Part shown: piece by piece, positions 17,003 through 24,331 of the stretch | Position numbering within the stretch: position 1 is the first letter of the stretch | Layout: the number at the start of each line of letters is the position of its first letter | Source of the DNA: G965227875 sp965227875 | GTDB lineage: Bacteria; Pseudomonadota; Alphaproteobacteria; Rhizobiales; JAJFHC01 | Assembly: GCA_965227875.1 (NCBI GenBank) | Contig: OZ245783.1 | Span: 2,480,001 to 2,544,000, forward strand | Reading direction: 5' to 3' | Length of the DNA: 64,000 nucleotides | Translations under genes and position numbers: made by a program | Notes under the pieces: generated by a model | The model's database searches: none | Told to the model about the DNA's origin: nothing | The model's input: only the letters and a program-made list of their open reading frames with translations

Positions 17003-17078
17003 TGGAGGCAAATGCGGGAATCGAACCCGCAGCCACCCGATTAGCAGTCGGATGCTCTACCGCTTGAGCTAATTTGCA
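17003..17078 (-). tRNA. tRNA-like gene with anticodon GCU but class-I (short variable loop) structure
   Basis: The 76 bases fold as a full cloverleaf: D stem GCTC/GAGC, anticodon stem TCCGA/TCGGG, loop CTGCTAA (anticodon GCT), five-base variable loop TGGCT, T stem GCGGG/CCCGC with TTCGATT loop, and encoded CCA. A GCU anticodon reads serine AGC/AGU, but tRNA-Ser needs a long variable arm, which is absent. The acceptor stem has a U1-C72 mismatch and discriminator U73, unlike serine or asparagine tRNAs (G73). The loop differs from tRNA-Asn (CTGTTAA) by a single base. Structure is certain; charging identity is unknown and it may not be a normal elongator. Confidence 0.8.
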
Positions 17079-17505
17079 AACCTGCGACGACGAGGCTGGC
17101 CGGTGCCTTCGACCTCTTTTGAAGGCCGAAATCGCACTCGCCGTCTGTGTCCAGGGCGTGGGCCCTCGGCACCGTTCTTCGGGACGTTTCCGCCCCTGGA
17201 ACTGCGATCCGCCCTCGGCCCACGTGCCTCGGACTGAAACCGCTACCGCTTGTCGATAGACTGCCCGGCGGTTGACCATCGGCGAGGCTGTCAGACCTCT
17301 TTTCGCACCCCACTTTCAGGTTGCTCATCCCTTCAGGGACCGACCCGCCGTTCAGGTTACCTCCCTCGACGGAAGGCCCCTCACGGGCTCGACTGCGGCC
17401 TGGTTGGACGGACCGGAAACCGAAATTTCCGGCGCTGCTGCGCAGGCTTCACAGCTTTGCGGCAGTCGCCTGCCGTTATCCTCGAACCGGTCCCAACCGA
17501 CCGGG
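17079..17505 (-). ncRNA. Unrecognised structured noncoding RNA leading into the tRNA-like gene
   Basis: There is no plausible coding frame, but a good promoter lies just upstream and secondary structure is dense. On the transcribed strand: CCGGAAA/TTTCCGG hairpin (17413-17432), CGGCAG-GCGA-CTGCCG with a GNRA loop (17460-17475), and CCC-GTGA-GGG with a GNRA loop (17378-17387). A probable pseudoknot forms from 17131-17136/17203-17208 enclosing 17151-17156/17194-17199, crossed by 17158-17164/17217-17223. I looked for RNase P, tmRNA, SRP and 6S signatures and found none. The RNA probably continues through the tRNA. Existence as a structured RNA is moderately supported; identity unknown. Confidence 0.5.
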
Positions 17506-17511
17506 AGGCGG

Positions 17512-17541
17512 CTTATAGGGCTAGGCGGACCGGTCTGTCAA
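17512..17541 (-). promoter_or_regulatory. Sigma-70-type promoter for the RNA region
   Basis: On the minus strand a perfect -35 box TTGACA (17541-17536) is separated by 18 bases from a -10 box TATAAG (17517-17512). It is one of the best housekeeping-type promoters visible in the window and points into the 500-base region that has no protein gene and ends with the tRNA. Confidence 0.65.
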
Positions 17542-17630
17542 CATTTATTGTGCAGTGCAACATAAAAGGTTTTCCACCGGTCGCCCATAAGGTCCCGGAA
17601 GTCCGCAGGTCCCGTCCGGACGAGTGCCGC

Positions 17631-18389
17631 TCACACGAGCCCGCCGTTGACGTGGAAGGTCTGGCCTGTGATGTAGCCCGCCTCGGGGTCGAGGAGATGG
17701 GCGATGGTGGCCGCGATCTCGTCCGGTTTGCCGAGGCGCCCGAGCGGGATCTTGGCGGCGATCTCGTCCAGCTTGTGCCGCGATATGCCGTCGCCGGTGC
17801 CCGGGTCCTTTTCGATGTAGCCGGGTGCGACGCAGTTGACCGTGATCCCCTCCGGCGCCAGCTCCGCCGCCAGCGAGCGGACCATGGTGTCGAGCGCGCC
17901 CTTCGACGCCGCCGATAGCGGGAAGGTCGGCATGTCGTTGCGGAAGAGGTAGGCCGTGAAACTGCCCACCGCCACGATGCGCGGGGCGGGAGACGCCCGC
18001 AGGGCGGGCCGCGCGGCCTGGCACAGTTCGAAGAAGCTGAAGAGATTGGCGCCGAACGCGTAGTCCATGTCCTCGCGGGTGCCTTCGTCCAGCCCCTTCA
18101 GGATCGGCAGGCCGGCATTGGCCACGAGGCCGTCGAGGCGGCCGAACCTGTCGAGCGCCGTCTCCACGATGCGTTTCGCCGTGCCGGTCTCCGTCAGGTC
18201 GCCGAGTATGACCGCCGCTTCGCCGCCCACCGCGCGGACGGCTTCGGCGGTCGCCTGCGCGCCGTCCTCGTTGTGCCTGGCGTGCACGACGATGCCGGTG
18301 CCGAATTCCGCCAGCCGTTTCGCGAGCGCGGCCCCGATGCCGCTCGAGGATCCGGTGATGATGACACTGCGGGTTACGTCCTTGTTCAT
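17631..18389 (-). CDS. SDR-family oxidoreductase lacking the catalytic tyrosine
   Basis: 252 residues. The Rossmann motif is TGSSSGIGAA at the N-terminus, followed by VANAG and VNCVAPGYIEKDPG, with the C-terminal GQTFHVNGG typical of FabG-like short-chain dehydrogenases. At the usual YxxxK site the sequence reads SAASK, so Tyr is replaced by Ser while Lys is kept; the catalytic Ser (VAVGS) is present. Activity may be altered. Its ATG overlaps the stop of the metallo-hydrolase gene (ATGA), and both follow betI on the same strand. Confidence 0.8.
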   Translation of the reverse strand: MNKDVTRSVIITGSSSGIGAALAKRLAEFGTGIVVHARHNEDGAQATAEAVRAVGGEAAVILGDLTETGTAKRIVETALDRFGRLDGLVANAGLPILKGLDEGTREDMDYAFGANLFSFFELCQAARPALRASPAPRIVAVGSFTAYLFRNDMPTFPLSAASKGALDTMVRSLAAELAPEGITVNCVAPGYIEKDPGTGDGISRHKLDEIAAKIPLGRLGKPDEIAATIAHLLDPEAGYITGQTFHVNGGLV

Positions 18390-19171
18390 TCTGCTCCCTC
18401 CGCGGCTGCGGCGCTGGCCGCGATATAGTCGTCCACCGGGGGCAGTCGGCGCCCTCCGGCGAGATACTCGTCGATGATGGTGATCAGGCGTTCGCGGCCG
18501 AAGGACTGTGCATGGCCGCCGTGAACCGCCGTGACGGGAAGTTCCCGCAGGCGCAGCAGCGACGCGCGGTAGTCGTCCCGGTTGGAGTGGTAGAGCGTGT
18601 CGAACAGGCCGCCGTCATAGACCACGTCGCCGCTGAAGAGAATGCCCGTCGCCTGCTCGTAGAGCGCGATCGAGCCGGGAGAGTGCCCCGGCAGGTGAAA
18701 GACGCCGAACACACGGTCGCCAAGGTCGACCACGTCGCCCTCGTCGAGATAGCCCGTCAGCGGGGCCGGCCGGACCGCGTAGTCCTCGGGCCGAAACCCC
18801 TCCCAGGGCAGGGCCGTGAAGGTTTCCGCGCGGATCCATCCGTCCGAGACGGTGTTCCGCGGCGTGGGGTTTTCCATGATATGGGCTTCGAGACGGTGTC
18901 CGAGACGGCACTCGAACTCGTGCGAACCGCCGATATGATCGAAATGGCAGTGGGATGCAATGGCCGTGAGCGGCCGTTCCGTCAGCCGCGGCACTTCCGT
19001 CTTCAGCGGCCGCACGCCCATCCCCGCGTCAATGAGGATGTCCCGGTCGCGGCCGCGCACGTGCCAGATGTTGCAGCGCAGCCATCCAGCCACGTATTTC
19101 TCGCGGATAAGCGTTATCCCGTCGCCGACCGGCAGTGTTTCGTACCAGTCTGGTGTAAGTGTTCCGGCCAT
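18386..19171 (-). CDS. Metallo-beta-lactamase-fold hydrolase
   Basis: 261 residues with the metal motif HCHFDHIGG, later HLPGHSPGSIAL, and a final conserved His (VHGGHAQSFG). These give the two-zinc site of the MBL superfamily (glyoxalase II/lactonase-like). The substrate is unknown. The ATG starting MAGTLTPDW was chosen; the longer frame adds an Arg-rich leader. It is 73 bases downstream of betI and overlaps the SDR gene, suggesting a betI-MBL-SDR operon whose products may act on a betaine-related compound or an aldehyde/lactone derived from it (inference). Confidence 0.8.
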   Translation of the reverse strand: MAGTLTPDWYETLPVGDGITLIREKYVAGWLRCNIWHVRGRDRDILIDAGMGVRPLKTEVPRLTERPLTAIASHCHFDHIGGSHEFECRLGHRLEAHIMENPTPRNTVSDGWIRAETFTALPWEGFRPEDYAVRPAPLTGYLDEGDVVDLGDRVFGVFHLPGHSPGSIALYEQATGILFSGDVVYDGGLFDTLYHSNRDDYRASLLRLRELPVTAVHGGHAQSFGRERLITIIDEYLAGGRRLPPVDDYIAASAAAAEGAE

Positions 19172-19244
19172 GTCCGATCCGGTGTGTTGCCTCCGGCGTC
19201 CGGCGATCAGCCTGTCGTGAATCGCCCAGGCGCGCAAGGCCCGT

Positions 19245-19823
19245 TCAGGGCGAGGCGATCCGCGAGAGATGGTCGTGCATGATGGCCCGTGCCCGCGCCC
19301 CGTCGATGCCGCTCTCCATCACCGTCCCCTTCAGCCAGAGACCGTCGATCAGCGACGCGATGGTGTCGACGGTCAGGTCGAGGCGGTCCGCCGCGACGAG
19401 CGGCCGGGCGGCAGAGCGCAGGTTGCTGCGCAGGCGCCTCTCGTAGATGGTCTGGAACCGCTGGATGCCCGGAAGATCGTGCAGGTTGCCCCACAGGGCG
19501 AACCACGCGCTCACGAGCTGGGGCGTGAATTCCTTTTCGTCGAACTGCCCGACGGCAACGGCCTCGAGCCGGTCGAGAGGCGAGGTGGCCATGCGCAGGC
19601 GTCTCACGGTCGCCGCCGAAAGCCGCCGGTTGAGTTCGCGCAAGGTCGCCACGAGCAACCCGTGCTTGTCCTCGAAATAGTGCGTCACCAGCCCCGGCGA
19701 GAGGTGGGCCCGTTTGGCCACCCGGCTGACGGTCGTGCGGTTGAACCCTTCGGCATGCAGGCAGTGAATCGTCGCGTCGATGAGCTGTTTGCGGCGCACC
19801 GGCGCCATTCCGACTTTCGGCAT
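19245..19823 (-). CDS. betI: BetI-type TetR-family repressor
   Basis: 192 residues. The opening MPKVGMAPVRRKQLIDAT is close to the signature start of BetI (MPKVGM-x-P-x-RR), followed by a TetR helix-turn-helix (VAKRAHLSPGLVTHYFEDKHGLL). BetI binds choline and represses choline uptake and betaine synthesis genes. Here betA/betB are absent; instead it is divergent from a glycine-betaine-type ABC transporter and upstream of MBL and SDR genes. It may respond to another quaternary amine. The 192-bp divergent region (19824-20015) would hold its operator. Confidence 0.8.
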   Translation of the reverse strand: MPKVGMAPVRRKQLIDATIHCLHAEGFNRTTVSRVAKRAHLSPGLVTHYFEDKHGLLVATLRELNRRLSAATVRRLRMATSPLDRLEAVAVGQFDEKEFTPQLVSAWFALWGNLHDLPGIQRFQTIYERRLRSNLRSAARPLVAADRLDLTVDTIASLIDGLWLKGTVMESGIDGARARAIMHDHLSRIASP

Positions 19824-19893
19824 GGGTTCAAGCCTCTTGCCATAGCATCTGCATCACCTATGATCCGGGCAGCACGCGATACTTGCGGTATTT

Positions 19894-19926
19894 TATAATA
19901 TGACCGTACAATAAAAAACGGACCGT
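19894..19926. promoter_or_regulatory. Candidate promoter/operator between betI and proX-like gene
   Basis: An AT-rich patch in the divergent intergenic region contains TATAAT (19894-19899), a direct repeat GACCGT at 19902 and 19921, and an imperfect inverted repeat CCGT/ACGG around ATAAAAA. Position between a TetR-type repressor and its likely target suggests an operator, but the match to known BetI boxes is weak. Confidence 0.3.
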
Positions 19927-20015
19927 GCAGAGATTACAGGGACTTCACGGTTTGCGTCAAACCATGCCGGCTGAAGGCTGAGGGATCCACAGAAACCAAG
20001 AACGGGAGTGTGACC

Positions 20016-20990
20016 ATGTCGCATAAAATCATGAAAACCTTGAAGGGTGTCGCATCTGCGTGTGCCCTCTTCGGCCTTTTTGCAGGCGGCGCCCAGGCGG
20101 CTGCCCCGGAATCGGCCGACCCCATCAAGATCGCCATCAACGAGTGGACGGGCCAGCATGTGTCCGCCCACATCACCGGCGAGATCCTCAAGAAGATGGG
20201 CTACAACGTCGAATACGTGACCGCCGGTGCGGTCCCGCAGTTCGCCGCCATCGCCCAGGGCAACCTGCACCTGCAGCCCGAAGTCTGGGACAACAATGTC
20301 GGCGACATCTATCCCAAGGCTGTCGAGGCCGGAGACATCGTCCAGGTCGGATCGCTCGGCCTGGAGCCGCGCGAAGGCTGGATCTATCCGCCCTACATGA
20401 AGGAAAAATGCCCGGGCCTGCCGGCGGCCGATGCGCTGATCGAGTGCGCCCAGGCGTTCGGCACCCCGGAAACCTTCCCCAAGGGCCGTCTCGTGACCTA
20501 TCCGGCCGACTGGGGCACCCGGTCCAAGGACCTGGTCAACAATGCCGGTCTGCCGCTGCAGCCGGTCCCCGGCGGTTCGGAAGGCGCCATGATCGCCGAA
20601 CTGAAGAGCGCCTATGCCGCCAAGCAGCCCATGCTCATGATGTTCTGGGCCCCGCACTGGATCTTCGCGGAACTGGAGTTTGATTGGGTCGACCTTCCCG
20701 CCGCCGCACCTGATTGCGACACCAATCCCGAGCCCGGCTTCAAGAAGGACGCCACCGGCGACTGCGGGTTCGCCCAGGCAAATATCGGCAAGATCGTCTG
20801 GAAGGGTTTCAAGGACAAGTGGCCGGCCGCCTACAAGCTGGTCGAGCAGGTCAAGATCGACAACGACACCCAGAACCGGATGATGCTCGAGATCGACAAC
20901 AAGGGCCGCAAGCTCGAGGAAGTCGTCGGCGAGTGGATGACCAAGAACGAGTCCACCTGGAAGGAATGGGTCGGCGCCGCCAGTAGCTGA
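20016..20990 (+). CDS. proX: Glycine betaine/proline-type ABC substrate-binding protein (OpuAC/ProX family)
   Basis: 324 residues with a cleavable signal peptide (ACALFGLFAGGAQAAA). The mature part shows OpuAC-family features: INEWTGQHVSAHITGEILKK, QPEVWDNN, PGGSEGAMIAEL, and WAPHWIFAE; aromatic residues in this fold form the cage for quaternary ammonium groups. The ATG at 20016 has GGGAG 7 bases upstream; a GTG at 20010 is less likely. It leads the proXVW-like operon but is separated from proV by a hairpin. The exact ligand (betaine, choline, carnitine, DMSP) is not predictable. Confidence 0.85.
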   Translation: MSHKIMKTLKGVASACALFGLFAGGAQAAAPESADPIKIAINEWTGQHVSAHITGEILKKMGYNVEYVTAGAVPQFAAIAQGNLHLQPEVWDNNVGDIYPKAVEAGDIVQVGSLGLEPREGWIYPPYMKEKCPGLPAADALIECAQAFGTPETFPKGRLVTYPADWGTRSKDLVNNAGLPLQPVPGGSEGAMIAELKSAYAAKQPMLMMFWAPHWIFAELEFDWVDLPAAAPDCDTNPEPGFKKDATGDCGFAQANIGKIVWKGFKDKWPAAYKLVEQVKIDNDTQNRMMLEIDNKGRKLEEVVGEWMTKNESTWKEWVGAASS

Positions 20991-21028
20991 CGGCTGACCG
21001 GCGTCCGGACGCCGTAAACGCAAACCGG

Positions 21029-21064
21029 AACCGGGGCCGTCAACGTCTTGTGGCGGCCCCGGTT
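21029..21064 (+). terminator. Intercistronic hairpin between proX and proV
   Basis: A perfect 11-base-pair stem (AACCGGGGCCG at 21029-21039, complement at 21054-21064) with a 14-base loop, followed by TCGTT. Such partial terminators or mRNA-stabilising hairpins after binding-protein genes raise binding protein over permease. Confidence 0.6.
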
Positions 21065-21130
21065 TCGTTGACGGGCCCGGTCGGGGGCAAGGGGCCCGTC
21101 GGAACCATCGTTAAAAGCTGGGGGAGCCCA

Positions 21131-22231
21131 ATGGCTGCAAACGGGCAGGCGGAAACAGGAACGGCGGGGCAGGTCAAGCTGTCGTGCCGGCATGTCTGGA
21201 AGGTCTACGGCGCCGAGCCGGACCGGTTCTTCGAAAACCGTCAGGGCAATGTGCCCGATGCCGCGGCCCACGCCGACAGGATCCGCGCGGACGGCCACAT
21301 CGTTGCGGCGGGCAATGTCAGCTTCGACGTCCATGTCGGCGAGATCTTCGTCATCATGGGGCTTTCCGGGTCGGGAAAGTCCACGATCGTGCGCTGTCTT
21401 TCGCGCCTGGTGGAGGCGACGGCCGGAGAAATCCTCCTGGACGGCCAGAACCTGCTCGCGGTTTCCGACAAGGAACTGATCGAGTTCCGGCGCCACAAGA
21501 TGGGCATGGTGTTCCAGAATTTCGGCCTGATGCCCCACCTCAACGTCATCGACAACATCTCCTTTCCCCTCAAGCTGCAGGGCATAGGCCTCGCCGAGCG
21601 GCGCAAGGCCGCCGAACGGGTGATCGAGCTCGTCGGGCTCGAGGGCCGCGAGGCGAGTTATCCGCACCAGCTTTCCGGCGGCCAGCAGCAGCGCGTCGGG
21701 ATCGCGCGCTCGCTCGCAGTGGAGCCCGAACTGTGGTTCCTCGACGAGCCTTTCTCCGCGCTGGACCCGCTGATCCGGCGGCAGATGCAGGACGAGTTCC
21801 TGCGCATCCAGCAGGTGCTGCGCAAGTCGATCGTCTTCATCACCCACGACTTTCTCGAGGCCCTGCGCATTGCCGACCGTATGGCGATCATGCGCGACGG
21901 CATGGTCGTGCAAATGGGGACGCCCGCAGAACTCATCGTCAATCCCGCCGACGACTACGTGGCGGAATTCACCTCCGACGTGCCGCTGAGCCGGGTGCTG
22001 ACCGCCGGCGAGGTCGCGGAAAAGCCCGAAGGACCGGTCGACGGCCTGGCGCGCGTTCCCGCCGGCCGGTCGGTGGAGAGCCTGCTGCCGGAACTGGCCA
22101 GCCATCGCGACGGCGTGGCGGTCGAGGACGAGAACGGCATGGTCATCGGCGTGGCGAGCGCCCAGTCCGTCATCGCCGCGCTGGCCCACGAGGCCGAACG
22201 CCGCGCGGAAAAGGAGTCGGCCGATGGCTGA
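21131..22231 (+). CDS. proV: Glycine betaine-type ABC transporter ATP-binding protein
   Basis: 366 residues. Walker A is GLSGSGKST, the signature LSGGQQQRVGIARSLA, Walker B LWFLDEP, and the switch His ITHD. The N-terminal extension (GNVPDAAAHADRIRADGHIVAAGNVSF) is typical of ProV/OpuAA subfamily ATPases. A CBS-like C-terminal tail is short: residues after about 290 hold only one CBS-like segment (VAVEDENGMVIGVASAQSVI). The ATG at 21131 follows GGGGGAG at good spacing. It overlaps the permease start by 8 bases. Confidence 0.9.
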   Translation: MAANGQAETGTAGQVKLSCRHVWKVYGAEPDRFFENRQGNVPDAAAHADRIRADGHIVAAGNVSFDVHVGEIFVIMGLSGSGKSTIVRCLSRLVEATAGEILLDGQNLLAVSDKELIEFRRHKMGMVFQNFGLMPHLNVIDNISFPLKLQGIGLAERRKAAERVIELVGLEGREASYPHQLSGGQQQRVGIARSLAVEPELWFLDEPFSALDPLIRRQMQDEFLRIQQVLRKSIVFITHDFLEALRIADRMAIMRDGMVVQMGTPAELIVNPADDYVAEFTSDVPLSRVLTAGEVAEKPEGPVDGLARVPAGRSVESLLPELASHRDGVAVEDENGMVIGVASAQSVIAALAHEAERRAEKESADG

Positions 22232-24293
22232 CCGGATCGACCGCAACGTCCTGCACTGGCTGATCGTTCTCGCCCTGACGCTTGTCTGCATCGCCGTACG
22301 CGGCAAGGCCGACTGGCTGGCCGTCTACCCCGAAGGCTGGGTCCTGCCGGTCAAGGAGGGGCTCAACGTCGCCATGCAATGGTTCGTCGACGTGTTCGGC
22401 TGGTTCTTCCGGGGCTTTGCCGCCGTGCTCGACATTCCCATCAGCGCGGTCCGCGCAACGCTCCACTGGCTGCCCTGGTCGGTAATCGTCGCCCTCTGCG
22501 CGGTCGTCGCCCATGCCGCATCGGGCTGGAAGCTTGCCGTATTCACCGTCCTCAGCCTGCTCTACATGCTGGTTGTCGGCTATTGGGAAGAGAGCATGAA
22601 CTCCGTGGCCCTGGTCGCGGTCTCCGTGCCGCTCGCCATCCTCGTCGGCTTCGGGTTCGGCGTCTGGGGGTTTTTCTCGAGCCGGGCGGAACGGATCATA
22701 AATCCCACGCTCGATCTGCTGCAGACCATTCCAGCTTTCGCCTATCTCCTGCCGATCCTGCTTCTCTTCGGATTCGGACCGGTCGTCGGCCTGATCGCGA
22801 GCCTGCTCTATTCGTTTCCGCCCATGGTGCGCAACACGATGCTCGGCCTGCGGCGGGTGCCCGCCGAGATCATCGAGTCGGGCATGATGTCCGGCGCGAC
22901 GCCCTGGCAGCTGTTCTGGCAGGTCCAGGTTCCGTCGGCATCCCGCCAGATCCTGCTTGGCGTCAACCAGGCGACGATGGCGTCGCTGAGCATGGTGATC
23001 ATCGCCTCCATCATCGGCGGCACCAACGACATCGGCTGGGAGGTCCTCAGCACCATGCGCAAGGCCGCTTTCGGCGAAAGCCTGCTCGCGGGCATCGTCA
23101 TCGCGCTCATCGCGATGGTGCTCGACCGGGTGACCGCGGGGCTGGCGGCCAAGGACACCGCGGAAGCCGAGGCCGGTCTCTCCTTTGCCGAACGCCATCC
23201 CCATCTCGTCGCGGCCGCGGGCGCGGCGGTCGTGCTTTATGTTGCGTCCCTCTTCATCGAGATCCTGAGGGCCTATCCCGAGAGCTGGGAAGTCTACCCC
23301 GCCCGCTACCTCAATGACGCCATCACCTACGTGATCGTCAACTACCGCGAGGCGATCGAGACCATAAAGACGCTGAGCTTCTTCTACATCATGCTGCCGA
23401 CGAAGATCGGCTTGGCCGGGACCGTGAGCCCCTATACCTGGGGATTCGAACTGACCATGGTGCACAGCGCGGCCTATGCCGTCGCCGTCATCGCCTTCGC
23501 CGGCTGGCTCTGGTGGCGGGGCCGGGTGAACGCCGCGCTCGCCGTGCTGTTCTTCGGCCTGATTTTCTATTTCGGCCTGACCAACATGCCCTGGCCCGCG
23601 CTGCTTGCCGCGACGACCCTGCTCGCCTACCAGATCGGCGGCCGCGCACTGGCGGCCGGCACCGCGCTCGGGCTCGGCTTCCTGCTCGTCACCGGCGTCT
23701 GGCCGCAGGCCATGCTCTCGGTCTATCTCTGCGCGATCGCCGTCGTGATCTCGTTCCTCTTCGGGACCGCCGTGGGCATCTGGGCGGCCCACAGCAACCG
23801 GGTTTCGGCATTCGTCCGGCCCATCAACGACACGCTGCAGACCATGCCGCTCTTCGTCATCCTCATTCCCATCGTCATGATCTTCAAGATCGGCGAGTTC
23901 ACCGCCCTGATCGCGATCGTCGCCTATGCCTTCGTGCCGGCGATCCGCTATGCCGAGCACGGCCTGCGAAATCTGCCCGAGCACGTCCTCGAGGCGGCGA
24001 ACGCCATGGGCTGCACGCCCGGCCAGCTGCTCTGGCAGGTGAAGCTTCCCTTGGCGCTGCCGGTCATCATGCTGGGCCTCAACCAGACGATCATGTATGC
24101 CATCGCCATGCTGGTGATCGCCGCTGTCGTCGGCACCAACGGGCTCGGGCAGACGGTCTATATCGGTCTCGGCGACGGCGATTTCGGCGTCGGCATGATC
24201 GCCGGCATCGGGATGGCCATCATCGCCATGATCGCCGACCGCATGACCCAGGCCTGGAGCCGTTCCCGCCAGATGGCCTTCGGACTGGCCTGA
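22224..24293 (+). CDS. proW: Fused double-domain betaine ABC permease (ProW-ProW)
   Basis: 689 residues with two complete BPD_transp_1 domains in tandem. Domain 1 spans about 120-310 (EAA loop region AEIIESGMMSGATPWQLFWQVQVP), domain 2 about 480-680 (EHVLEAANAMGCTPGQLLWQVKLP). Most ProW proteins are about 300-400 residues and work as homodimers; here both halves sit in one chain, so the transporter is probably a single permease with two ATPases. Additional N-terminal and central helices give roughly 16 or more membrane segments. The ATG is inside the end of proV. Confidence 0.88.
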   Translation: MADRIDRNVLHWLIVLALTLVCIAVRGKADWLAVYPEGWVLPVKEGLNVAMQWFVDVFGWFFRGFAAVLDIPISAVRATLHWLPWSVIVALCAVVAHAASGWKLAVFTVLSLLYMLVVGYWEESMNSVALVAVSVPLAILVGFGFGVWGFFSSRAERIINPTLDLLQTIPAFAYLLPILLLFGFGPVVGLIASLLYSFPPMVRNTMLGLRRVPAEIIESGMMSGATPWQLFWQVQVPSASRQILLGVNQATMASLSMVIIASIIGGTNDIGWEVLSTMRKAAFGESLLAGIVIALIAMVLDRVTAGLAAKDTAEAEAGLSFAERHPHLVAAAGAAVVLYVASLFIEILRAYPESWEVYPARYLNDAITYVIVNYREAIETIKTLSFFYIMLPTKIGLAGTVSPYTWGFELTMVHSAAYAVAVIAFAGWLWWRGRVNAALAVLFFGLIFYFGLTNMPWPALLAATTLLAYQIGGRALAAGTALGLGFLLVTGVWPQAMLSVYLCAIAVVISFLFGTAVGIWAAHSNRVSAFVRPINDTLQTMPLFVILIPIVMIFKIGEFTALIAIVAYAFVPAIRYAEHGLRNLPEHVLEAANAMGCTPGQLLWQVKLPLALPVIMLGLNQTIMYAIAMLVIAAVVGTNGLGQTVYIGLGDGDFGVGMIAGIGMAIIAMIADRMTQAWSRSRQMAFGLA

Positions 24294-24331
24294 CGCCGGA
24301 CCGGCCCTCACCTAGGAGAGACTGACCGCAA

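Noticed and set aside
17041..17328. A 95-codon open frame on the minus strand running into the tRNA
   Set aside because: No ribosome-binding site, composition follows RNA stems, and the frame ends inside the tRNA; it is probably open by chance.
17079..17505. RNase P RNA, tmRNA or SRP RNA in the gene-free region
   Set aside because: The conserved strings of RNase P (GAGGAAAGTCC, ACAGAA with GGCTTA), a tmRNA tag reading frame, and SRP loop sequences are not present on either strand.
22170..24311. Long antisense open frame opposite the fused permease
   Set aside because: It is an antisense shadow caused by GC-rich codon bias; the plus-strand product has clear permease domains.
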